Shown here piece after piece: positions 13,200 to 20,924 of a stretch of DNA of 58,274 nucleotides; position 1 is the first letter of the stretch; every line of letters starts with the position of its first letter. Below the pieces are notes generated by a model. It did no database searches. It saw only the letters and a list, made by a program, of their open reading frames with translations, and was not told the DNA's origin. The DNA comes from a virus. Made by a program: the position numbers and the translations under genes. The stretch spans positions 1-58,274 of the IMG/VR virus record IMGVR_UViG_3300030294_000040; one strand, given 5' to 3'.

Positions 13200-14045
13200 A
13201 TGAAACTATTGATTGGTGCTGATCCTGAATTGTTTGTTCAAGGAGTTAAGGACGGTAAATTCTATTCTGCCCATAATATGATAGAAGGTACAAAATATGC
13301 TCCCCAGAAGGTTGATTTTGGGGCACATCAGGTTGATGGTATGGCTTTGGAATTTAATATAAACCCTGCGGCCACTGTTGAAGAATTTACTCACCATATT
13401 CTTGCTGTGAAGAAGAGTCTTCATGAAACAATTGGTATGGGGAGATTTAATCTTTGTGCTTTTCCCTCTGTTAAGTTCTCTAAATCTGTGTGGAATAAGA
13501 CCCCAGAGGTCGCCAAGATCTTGGGATGTATTCCAGACTATAACGCATGGATTAATGGGGGTCTTGAAAATCCTGCTCCACATAATCAGGGAACTCTTCG
13601 TACTGGTGCGGGGCATATTCATATTGGCTGGGGGGAAGACTTTGAAATTAAGGACAAGGGGCATATTGAAGAATGTGTTGGATTAGTTCAACAGCTTGAT
13701 TTATCCGTTGGCCTAGCCTCTTTGGTTTGGGACAAGGATTATGATAGGCGTAAGCTCTATGGAAAGGCTGGAGCGTTCCGGCCTAAGACATATGGTTGTG
13801 AATATCGTGTTTTATCAAATGCTTGGCTCCAACAGGATAACTTGATTAAATATGTTTATGATGCCACTGTTAAAGCTTCCGAAGACTATTTTAATGGCAT
13901 TCATTATATTGAGCATGTAAATGCACAAACAATTGTCTCTTTTATTAACAATGGAGAGACCAATAAGCGAGATGAGGATGGGATTACAAAGGAACTTTTG
14001 ATGATGAAAGATACCTTTGAGTTTCCTGTTCCTTGGGCAGCTTAA
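13200..14045 (+). CDS. phiEco32-type COOH-NH2 ligase (amidoligase, type 2)
   Basis: GGAGAT precedes the start. The 281-aa sequence opens with IGADPELFV, then VDFGAHQVDGMALEFNINPA and TGAGHIHIGWG, the pattern of the phage COOH-NH2 ligase family of the glutamine-synthetase superfamily. The family is expected to use ATP to join a carboxylate and an amine, probably on peptides or peptidoglycan-like substrates. Acidic and histidine residues in those motifs would bind metal and ATP. Neighbours supply ammonia (both amidotransferases) and a second ligase plus ATP-grasp. Confidence 0.85.
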   Translation: MKLLIGADPELFVQGVKDGKFYSAHNMIEGTKYAPQKVDFGAHQVDGMALEFNINPAATVEEFTHHILAVKKSLHETIGMGRFNLCAFPSVKFSKSVWNKTPEVAKILGCIPDYNAWINGGLENPAPHNQGTLRTGAGHIHIGWGEDFEIKDKGHIEECVGLVQQLDLSVGLASLVWDKDYDRRKLYGKAGAFRPKTYGCEYRVLSNAWLQQDNLIKYVYDATVKASEDYFNGIHYIEHVNAQTIVSFINNGETNKRDEDGITKELLMMKDTFEFPVPWAA

Positions 14046-14046
14046 T

Positions 14047-14622
14047 ATGTATGACAATGCGGAGTATGCCAATAGTCGTTTGATGGGAACAATTGTGAGG
14101 TATGGTAGGGAACCTGTTACAGTTGATCTTTGTTCAGATAATAAGGTGTTGGGGAACATTTCTGTAAGCTTTACTTTTTTAAAAGACAACTGTAAAAAAG
14201 TAGCCGCCTTAGAGGAGCTTAATTTAGTCCCTGTTTCTTTAGGTTGGGCTAATTCACCTTTTGGTATTTCTTATCTCGCAAGGGCTTCTCTTAGAAAAGA
14301 TTGGAGACAGGGTTTAAGGGACAACACCTTAAGGTCTCTTTATGGAGTTGATTGTAGAAATATTCCATTAATAAATTTAAGAGACTGTATCATTGAGAAA
14401 TATCCAACCTTTTCTTATGCCTTAGAGGAAGTAACTTGTTTTCCAAATCCTATTGCTTTTAGTAGGAAGTTCGCATTAGCCCCTAGAGGGGATGATATAT
14501 ACCTCCTTTATAAATATTTTGGGGCTGTTGGGGATGTAGTTAATGGTAGAATACATTTGAAAGACAGATTTGGATTTTTAATTGAGTCTTTAGATGAGGT
14601 TTTTAAAAATGAGCACCATTAA
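14047..14622 (+). CDS. Amidoligase-island protein of unknown function, 191 aa
   Basis: The start at 14047 lies one base after the previous stop. The N-terminus MYDNAEYANSRLMGTIVRYG, followed by EPVTVDLC, resembles a conserved phage protein often found near such ligases. The centre has WRQGLRDNTLRSLYG. No catalytic motif is evident. It overlaps the next gene by 14 bases, so it is made with the two ligases and may present the substrate. Function unknown. Confidence 0.75.
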   Translation: MYDNAEYANSRLMGTIVRYGREPVTVDLCSDNKVLGNISVSFTFLKDNCKKVAALEELNLVPVSLGWANSPFGISYLARASLRKDWRQGLRDNTLRSLYGVDCRNIPLINLRDCIIEKYPTFSYALEEVTCFPNPIAFSRKFALAPRGDDIYLLYKYFGAVGDVVNGRIHLKDRFGFLIESLDEVFKNEHH

Positions 14623-15721
14623 AGATTTTCTTCCTTGGGTAGAGTCTCAAAAAGGTCTTATTGGCTTTGAAATAGAAGTGGAAGGAAGGCATCTTCCTAA
14701 TATAGAAAATTCTTCCCAAAGTTTTCTTTCTGCTTGGAGGATTACAACAGATGGTTCTCTTAGAGGGGAGGCTTGGGAGTATGTTTTTAAGAGACCGTAT
14801 TCTTTTGAAGGAGCAGAAACGGCCCTTTCTCTCCTTAAAAAGGAGTATGAATATAAAAAAAGCATTATTTATAGTAGTATACGAGCTGGCATTCATGTGC
14901 ACCTTAATGTACAAGACCTTTCCTTAAAAGAGTTTACCACACTTTTAGCTATCTATTATTCTCTTGAAGAAGTGTTGGTTAATTTCTGTGGGGAAGATCG
15001 AATTGGGAACCACTTCTGTTTAAGGGCTTCAGATGCGGAATATGTATTAGCTGCTTTAGTTCGTTCCTTTTATAAAGGGAAGGTTCATGAACTTACAACA
15101 GATAATATTAGATATTCTGCACTAAACCTTAGTGCTTTATTTAAATATGGGAGCTTAGAATTTAGAACATTAAGGTCTACCAAGGATATTGATAGAATCT
15201 TAATGTGGATAAAGGCTATCATTTCTTTAAAGAATGCTGCTCAAGGCTTATATAATTCTCCACAACAAGTTCTTGAAAGTCTTTCCTTGGGAGGGGCTAT
15301 ATTCTTTGCTAAGAATGTTTTAGGAGAAGAACTTTTTAAACATTTTGATGTGGCTGGGTTAGAAGAGAAGATTTATAAAGGGGCTAGGAATATTCAAGAC
15401 TTTGCTTATTTAACGGATATTACAGCCATCAGAGAATTTGATATGCAACGTGATTTAGATACAATGGAGGTTCCTGTAGGATTTGGGGCTATTAATAAGA
15501 CAAGAATTAGAAGAGTAGATGTTAACGCAGAGTACGAAATTCCTATCGATGTTGAAGATAAGATAGCCCCACAAGTCCCACAATATAAAGAGTTGGGCGT
15601 AAAGCCTATAAAAAAAGATAATCCATTTTTTATTGACCCCTTACCTCCTGCAATGGTTGTTTTTGATGATTTTGATGGGAGGGAAGAACGCCTCCCAGGA
15701 GAGGAAGAAGAGAATGAATAA
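14609..15721 (+). CDS. Amidoligase enzyme (glutamine-synthetase-like COOH-NH2 ligase)
   Basis: The start at 14609 has GAGG upstream. The 370-aa chain shows the amidoligase order: GFEIEVEG near residues 20-27 (ExE), TTDGSLRGEAWEYVF, AGIHVHLNVQ, and LNLSALFKYGSLEFRTLRST. These correspond to the acidic, HxH and EFR motifs that bind metal and ATP in the family. It probably forms an amide bond between an amino acid or peptide and an acceptor, working with the ATP-grasp protein whose start lies inside its last codons. The C-terminal 100 residues are a hydrophilic extension. Confidence 0.85.
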   Translation: MSTIKDFLPWVESQKGLIGFEIEVEGRHLPNIENSSQSFLSAWRITTDGSLRGEAWEYVFKRPYSFEGAETALSLLKKEYEYKKSIIYSSIRAGIHVHLNVQDLSLKEFTTLLAIYYSLEEVLVNFCGEDRIGNHFCLRASDAEYVLAALVRSFYKGKVHELTTDNIRYSALNLSALFKYGSLEFRTLRSTKDIDRILMWIKAIISLKNAAQGLYNSPQQVLESLSLGGAIFFAKNVLGEELFKHFDVAGLEEKIYKGARNIQDFAYLTDITAIREFDMQRDLDTMEVPVGFGAINKTRIRRVDVNAEYEIPIDVEDKIAPQVPQYKELGVKPIKKDNPFFIDPLPPAMVVFDDFDGREERLPGEEEENE

Positions 15722-16493
15722 TAAGTTATTTTTATTTCCTTATAATCCAATGAGTAATTCTGCACAACTGCTTTCTAAACAATTAGATATTATGCGTATT
15801 AAAAAGGAAAACAGTCGCTTTAGGGGAAATCCTAATAAAACTGTGATTAATTGGGGAAATAGTAATATGCCTGATGAACTTTTAAAGTGTCAGGTTATTA
15901 ACTCTCCAATTTCTGTACAAGTATGTGCAAATAAACTATCCTTTTTTCAGTGTATTAGAAATTCTCCCTTTCCAGGTTGTACGATCCCTTGGACAACGAA
16001 TCCTGAAGATGCAAGAAGGTGGATAGTGGAGGGAAGAACTGTTGTTGTAAGATTGATTTTGAATGGACATTCCGGGGAAGGTATTCAACTTGTTAATGAG
16101 GAAGAGGATTTGCCACAAGCCCCCCTTTACACACAGTATATTCCAAAAAAGAATGAATACCGCATTCATATTATGCGAGGAGTTCCATTTATCTTTCAAA
16201 AGAAGGTTGTAAACCCAGAGTTTCAGATAAATCCTATCAACTTTAAAATTAGAAATTTGGCTAATGGGTTTATTTTTTCTAGAAATTTTGAAGATCCAAT
16301 TCCAGAAGATGTTATTACACAAGCTAAGAATGCCTTTAATGCAATTCCAGGACTTGATTTTGGGTCTGTAGATGTTATCTGGAATGAATATAAGCATAGG
16401 GCATATGCTCTCGAAATTAATACTGCTTCTGGTCTTACAGGATCAACCATTGCAGATTATGCCAATAAGTTTAAAGAAGTATTGGCTGCTTGA
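15714..16493 (+). CDS. ATP-grasp ligase (RimK-like)
   Basis: The start at 15714 overlaps the amidoligase stop. In the 259-aa protein, VVRLILNGHSGEGI is the glycine-rich ATP loop, EYRIHIMRG the central strand, and DFGSVDVIWNE with ALEINTASGLTGST the C-terminal metal-binding part (E and N ligands). These define an ATP-grasp fold making acyl-phosphate intermediates for amide bonds. RimK homologs add glutamates to proteins; here the substrate is probably the product of the adjacent ligases. The N-terminal domain is short compared with RimK. Confidence 0.85.
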   Translation: MNNKLFLFPYNPMSNSAQLLSKQLDIMRIKKENSRFRGNPNKTVINWGNSNMPDELLKCQVINSPISVQVCANKLSFFQCIRNSPFPGCTIPWTTNPEDARRWIVEGRTVVVRLILNGHSGEGIQLVNEEEDLPQAPLYTQYIPKKNEYRIHIMRGVPFIFQKKVVNPEFQINPINFKIRNLANGFIFSRNFEDPIPEDVITQAKNAFNAIPGLDFGSVDVIWNEYKHRAYALEINTASGLTGSTIADYANKFKEVLAA

Positions 16494-16507
16494 AAGGAAG
16501 AAATATA

Positions 16508-16888
16508 ATGCCAAAAATTATTAATGGGATAGAATATACACATATGGTAGCAAATCCTCATTCAAGTCTTGGAGAGGAATGTTTGTTTTATTGCCGCATA
16601 ATCCCCATTGTAAGTATGTATAATATTGATAAACTTCTTATTCTCTACTATATTGAAAAAGAGAATACGGAACGTCCCCTATATATAGAGAAGAGAGAAC
16701 TTTTGCCTCTTCCTAAGAAGGTAGTTAGGAAGTATTTTATTGCTTATATATGTAGTGACAGCAAGAGGTTTTCTGTACCAACGGAGACAATATTTAATAG
16801 TCTAGGAGAAGCTTCCAGATATATTCAGAATGGAAATTTATATAATTATTGTATCTATCCAATTGAAATTGAGGTGGAGGATGTCTAG
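16508..16888 (+). CDS. Amidoligase-island small protein A, 126 aa
   Basis: GGAAG precedes the start at 16508. It begins MPKIINGIEYTHMV, which parallels the next gene's MSRIINGIKYDWEQVV. Both have a middle region with alternating strands and an acidic end (IEVEDV). The pair looks like diverged paralogs. The gene follows the ATP-grasp gene by 14 bases and overlaps the next by eight. Possible carrier or acceptor for the ligases, by inference only. Confidence 0.65.
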   Translation: MPKIINGIEYTHMVANPHSSLGEECLFYCRIIPIVSMYNIDKLLILYYIEKENTERPLYIEKRELLPLPKKVVRKYFIAYICSDSKRFSVPTETIFNSLGEASRYIQNGNLYNYCIYPIEIEVEDV

Positions 16889-17258
16889 AATAATTAATGG
16901 AATTAAGTATGATTGGGAACAAGTTGTAACAGCATGCGCATGTTCTTATAAAATATTTTCTAGGATTATAGCTTCTCCCTCTCCCCCCGTTCCAGGAGGA
17001 GATGTAGTGGTTTCTTGTGTGTTTATTGATACTCAAGGAGTAGCTTCTAAAGAATATATTTCTCCAGCTTTTTTAAAGGATTTGCGGCCAATTGCCCCAA
17101 AGCTTGTAGAAAAATGGGTTAAATATAGTAAAGATGACTTGGGTACGATTTCAAATACTATCTATCCCTCAAAGGAAGAGGCGCTTAAAGTTGTTGAAAG
17201 GATGTGTTGTCCTGAGGATTGGAGGGTTACAAGTATTATGGTGGAAGAAGATGAATAG
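16881..17258 (+). CDS. Amidoligase-island small protein B, paralog of A, 125 aa
   Basis: GGTGGAGG precedes the start inside the end of protein A. The N-terminal RIINGIKYD and the acidic C-terminus (SIMVEEDE) match the layout of protein A. A proline-rich loop (SPSPPVPGGDVVV) is specific to this copy. It overlaps the next gene by eight bases. Function unknown. Confidence 0.65.
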   Translation: MSRIINGIKYDWEQVVTACACSYKIFSRIIASPSPPVPGGDVVVSCVFIDTQGVASKEYISPAFLKDLRPIAPKLVEKWVKYSKDDLGTISNTIYPSKEEALKVVERMCCPEDWRVTSIMVEEDE

Positions 17259-17442
17259 GTCTTACGCCTATATCTTTTCTCTTGAATACACAAGTTTTAA
17301 TGGGGATAAAGTAATAAATACTAGTATCTACACTGATGTGAAATCCCTAACAAAAACGATTTCTAATATTTTAAGGGGGGATCCTAGTTCGTCTTTTAGT
17401 GTCAAAGGGGTAGATCTAATTAAGAAATTAGAAAATAAATAG
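17251..17442 (+). CDS. Small protein of unknown function, 63 aa
   Basis: GGAAGAAG lies upstream of the start, within the previous gene. It begins MNRSYAYIFSLEYTSFNGDK and ends in a basic segment. It is the last member of the overlapping string that starts at 10051, and 14 bases separate it from the primase-helicase. No family recognised. Confidence 0.55.
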   Translation: MNRSYAYIFSLEYTSFNGDKVINTSIYTDVKSLTKTISNILRGDPSSSFSVKGVDLIKKLENK

Positions 17443-17456
17443 AAAAGGGAATTATA

Positions 17457-18418
17457 TTGGGAACGTGTATTGCTAAGATTGCACATGAGGAATGTGGTTC
17501 TCATGATGCTTTACAAACATTTTTAAATGATGATGGATCTATTTCTGGGTATTGCTTTGCATGTTCAACATATGTGCCACATCCATATGGAGAAAATACA
17601 AAAATCATGGACATACCTCTGCCAAAAAAGAAAACAGAGGAAGAAATTCAACAAGAAATTGCTGAAATTGATGGATATCAAACAGTAGACATCCCACATA
17701 AAAGGTTGAAGGCTTCAAGCCTAGATTATTTCGATGTGAAAGTTGGCTTGTCTGAGGTAGATGGAAAGACCCCTGAGCTTATTTACTATCCATATACAAA
17801 AGGGGGCAAGCTTTCTGGGTATAAGGTGAAGCTTCTTAACCCAAAGAAGTTATGGTCCATTGGCGATTTAAAGGGCGTGGATGCCTTTGGTTGGGAGAAG
17901 GCTATAGCCGTAGGGGCTAAACGTCTTATCGTCACAGAGGGCGAGGATGACACGATTGCGTGGCATCGTATTCTTGAGCTTATGTCAAAAGATGAATTCA
18001 AGGATTTTACGGCTGTTGTTTCGGTTCCACATGGAGCAAGCTCTGCTAGAGAATTCTTTTCGGAACATGGAAAAGATTTGAATGAATATTTTAAAGAGGT
18101 TTATCTTTCCTTTGACATGGACGCAGCAGGGAGAAAAGCTGTTGAAGAGGTTAGCCTAGTTTATCCAAAGGCTAAATCTATTTCTCTTCCCTCAAAAGAT
18201 GCTAATCAATGTATTATTGATGGAAAGATGAAAGCTGCTTTTAACGCATTGTTTAATGCAACAAAGCCAAAAAATAGCAGGCTTATCTTTGGAGAAGATG
18301 TTCATGAAGCTGCTAAGGAGCCTGCCAAGTATGGGGAACTTACCTGGCCCTGGGAGCATATACAAAGAGATACTAGAGGCATCCGATATGGAGAGACTAT
18401 CTATATTGGCGGCGGCGT
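17457..18418 (+). CDS. Primase-helicase, exon 1 (zinc-binding, TOPRIM, start of helicase)
   Basis: The start is TTG with AAAAGGGA upstream. Residues 1-40 hold a zinc-binding module (HEECG then CFAC), as in T7 gp4. The TOPRIM primase domain shows LIVTEGEDD with the catalytic Glu and LSFDMDAAG with the Asp pair. The helicase begins near residue 275 (SRLIFGEDVHEA) and reaches YIGGGV of the Walker A loop, where the intron interrupts. Joined to 19177-19921 the product is 568 aa. It would unwind DNA 5'-3' and make primers for the adjacent PolA-type polymerase. Confidence 0.9.
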
Positions 18419-19176
18419 TAATTTTGGCGCATTTTGTCAGTAATGACAATATAAAACTATGTGAATTCAGGGAATATCTTTAAAAGACAATCCTGAGCTA
18501 AGACTATTAAAGGGAGATTAGGTGTGAAACCAATCAATATTCCTGGCTATGAAATGTATCATGTGTCAGAAGATGGTGTTGTTATTAACACCAGAACAAG
18601 CAGAGTATTAAAAACAGATTTAACAAATAGCGGTTATAAAAGAGTTACTCTAAGTGTTGGAGGAAATGTACTTAGAATAACAGTACATAGATTAGTGGCT
18701 TTATCTTATGTTGAAGGTTTTAAAGAAGGTTTATGTGTTAATCATATAGATGGAAATAAACTAAATAATTTCTATAAAAACCTTGAATGGGTCACTTCTT
18801 CACAAAATAGACTTCATGCTTTTAAACATAAACTCTGCAAAAGGCCCAACAGTAAATTATCTGATAATACTGTTAATGTTGTGTGTACACTAATTTCACA
18901 ACAAGTTCCTTATAAAATAATTAGGGATGTATGTAAAATACCAAAACATATTTATAAAGACATCCATTCTAGAAGATATTATAAGGATATTTCAGATAAT
19001 TATATCTGGTAGTAAAGTGCAACGACTATCTCGTGAGAGAGTAGAAAGCAAGTGGATGGCTTTCGAAGCGCATAGCCCCTTATAATAAGGGTGATGATAT
19101 AGTCTGGTCTATATGGTAACATATAGCAGCTTGTATAAAGCGGGAGCATTCTTACGAAATGCTTTGAACACAAACG
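18419..19176 (+). mobile_element. Group I intron with HNH homing endonuclease
   Basis: The intron splits the Walker A codon string. Splicing 18418 to 19177 restores GGGVKMGKSE in frame (962 + 745 bases = 569 codons). The last exon base is T and the last intron base is G, as group I splicing requires. Core elements are visible: AATCCTGAGCTAAGAC near 18490, and TGCAACGACTA near 19018 with GATATAGTCT near 19097 (P7-like). The endonuclease lies between them. Boundaries come from these rules and are not experimentally shown. Confidence 0.85.
18524..19012 (+). CDS. HNH homing endonuclease inside the intron (GTG start)
   Basis: GGGAG sits six bases before GTG. The 162-aa protein starts with a NUMOD4-like segment (IPGYEMYHVSEDGVV), followed by VHRLVALSYVEG and the HNH core CVNHIDGNKLNN then NLEWVTSSQN. 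The C-terminal third looks like a helix-turn-helix (YKIIRDVCKIPKHIYKDI). It would cut intronless helicase genes at this site to spread the intron. Confidence 0.9.
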   Translation: MKPINIPGYEMYHVSEDGVVINTRTSRVLKTDLTNSGYKRVTLSVGGNVLRITVHRLVALSYVEGFKEGLCVNHIDGNKLNNFYKNLEWVTSSQNRLHAFKHKLCKRPNSKLSDNTVNVVCTLISQQVPYKIIRDVCKIPKHIYKDIHSRRYYKDISDNYIW

Positions 19177-19921
19177 AAAAATGGGAAAGAGTGAGATTGT
19201 TAACACTTTGGCGGCTCATTTTATTAGGAAGCACCAAATCAAAGTGTTCCTTGCAAAGCCCGAGGAGGTTAATAAGAAAACTTATAAGCTTCTCGCAGGT
19301 AAGATTGTAGGAAAGATATTTCATGATCCAGAAGTAGAATTTGATGTAGAGGCTTTTGATAGGGCGGGAGAAATTCTCAAAGACAAGGTCAGTATGATTA
19401 ATCTCTACCAACATCTTGGCTGGAACAGTCTTAAAGAAGATATTCTCTCTTCTATTGCTTGGGGAGCTAAAGCAGTCTTTATTGATCCTATTACTAATTT
19501 AACAAGTGGTATGTCTTCAGCAGATGCTAATACAAAGCTTGAAGAGATTTCTGGGGAGCTATCTGTTATTGCCAAGGATCACAATGTTGTTGTCTTTATC
19601 TTCTGTCACTTAAAGGCCCCAGAGGGCAGCATCTCTAAGGATCAACGTCTCAAGTCCTATCATGATAGCAAATATATTGGTCTTGGAAATTGCCCCCATG
19701 AATTAGGTGGGGATATTTATAGTAATCAGTTTGCAGGTTCACGAACTATGATGCGTACTTGTAATATGATGATTGGTATCGAAGGAAATAAAGATCCTGA
19801 TCTTCCTGTGGAAGTTAGGAATATTCGCAATTTGAAAATTCTTGAAGACAGAGAGTTTGGAGTAAATGGTATCTATCCATTATATTGGAATAACAACACC
19901 TCTCTCTTCAAAGAAATATAA
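19177..19921 (+). CDS. Primase-helicase, exon 2 (RecA-like helicase domain)
   Basis: It begins with the end of Walker A (KMGKSEIVNTLAAHFI). Walker B is AVFIDPITNL, and a following region has VFIFCHLKAPEG and FAGSRTMMRTCNMMIGI, the hexameric T7-type helicase H3/H4 pattern. The C-terminal RNLKILEDREFGVNGIYPLYW is typical of this family. This half has an internal ATG at 19181, but without exon 1 it would lack the P-loop glycines, so independent translation is unlikely to give an active protein. Confidence 0.9.
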
Positions 19922-19932
19922 GGAATTATTTT

Positions 19933-20442
19933 ATGGATGTTAGAAATGATATTATTGGAAAGCATTATAGCTGTAATTTTAATAAGCTTGTTAATCGTTT
20001 GTCTTGGTCATTTGGGGGTAATGTTTCTCTCTCAGAAGAATGTATACAAGAATCCTACACAAGGGCATTAAAGTTCTTCTACAGTTATGATATAGATAGA
20101 GCCCCTTTTCAGACATGGTTTAACTCTATCCTTAGAAATACTATTAAGGATTTCAAGAAGTCTGATAAGTCAAAGATTTCAACTTCGGAAGAAGATGTTT
20201 TAAACTCTATCCCAGATATTAATGGGGGAGAGGAGTTTCAGTTTCGCAGAGAAATTTGTAATAAAGTGGAGAAAGACTTTTCTCTTCTTTCTCCTAAAGC
20301 GAGAACAGCAGTTCATCTGTATTTCTTTAAGAATCTTTTGCCACATGAGATAGAGAAGAATACAAAAGGGCTGTCTAAGTTTTCTGTTAGAAAGTATGTT
20401 CATCAGGCTCAACAGACAATGGAGGCAAGTTATGCTCCCTAA
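19933..20442 (+). CDS. Phage ECF-type sigma factor
   Basis: In the 169-aa protein, region 2 is recognisable at about residues 15-80 (SEECIQESYTRALKFFYSYD, then FQTWFNSILRNTIKDF). Region 4 lies at about 110-165 (LLSPKARTAVHLYF, then HEIEKNTKGLSKFSVRKYVHQAQ). This is the short two-domain layout of ECF sigmas, and phiEco32 carries one used for its middle and late promoters. Here it would redirect host RNA polymerase, probably to the leftward virion genes. It is expressed with replication genes, 11 bases after the helicase. Confidence 0.85.
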   Translation: MDVRNDIIGKHYSCNFNKLVNRLSWSFGGNVSLSEECIQESYTRALKFFYSYDIDRAPFQTWFNSILRNTIKDFKKSDKSKISTSEEDVLNSIPDINGGEEFQFRREICNKVEKDFSLLSPKARTAVHLYFFKNLLPHEIEKNTKGLSKFSVRKYVHQAQQTMEASYAP

Positions 20443-20713
20443 TTGGAATGAGATTAAAGAAGAATGTGCAGAGGCTCTTATCTTTTGTGGAAGGGCTTCC
20501 CCCACAGTTAATATCAAGGACAAGACAATAAAAGGTTGGGGATATGATCCTGAAAGTGGTTCATATTCTGTATATTATACAAGTGAAGAGCTTGTATCTT
20601 TAGCTAATCAACTACGCTTACTTTCAAAATACTTAGAGCAGCGAGCTATTATACAGACAGATGCAATTATTGCAAAAAAGGAGGAAGAAAATGGACCAAT
20701 TGAAGCCGCATAA
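20432..20713 (+). CDS. Protein of unknown function, 93 aa
   Basis: GGAGGCAAGTT precedes the ATG inside the sigma gene's last codons, so it is coupled to sigma. It is helical at both ends (WNEIKEECAEALIFCGRASP; ELVSLANQLRLLSKYLEQRA) around a short beta segment. An accessory or anti-sigma role is possible from position alone. No family recognised. Confidence 0.6.
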   Translation: MLPNWNEIKEECAEALIFCGRASPTVNIKDKTIKGWGYDPESGSYSVYYTSEELVSLANQLRLLSKYLEQRAIIQTDAIIAKKEEENGPIEAA

Positions 20714-20921
20714 AGGTAGGATTTCAGACTGGGTTAAGGTTGAAGTTTCTCCATACCTTCAAACACATTATTCAGAAAATCTTGGATATTATATTATGGG
20801 GAGATATTTAGATCACCCTATTTTCGAAGGAGAAAGAGGAACAAATAGTCTTGTTGTATCATATGACGAGACGACAGGGGAGATTGTTACCTTCAATAGT
20901 AGGTACACTCTAGTGGATTAA
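20691..20921 (+). CDS. Protein of unknown function, 76 aa
   Basis: AAAAGGAGGAAGAAA precedes the start at 20691. It overlaps the previous gene by 23 bases and ends three bases before the polymerase. It looks beta-rich (LGYYIMGRYLDHPIFEGERG; SLVVSYDETTGEIV). No family recognised. Confidence 0.6.
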   Translation: MDQLKPHKGRISDWVKVEVSPYLQTHYSENLGYYIMGRYLDHPIFEGERGTNSLVVSYDETTGEIVTFNSRYTLVD

Positions 20922-20924
20922 ATA

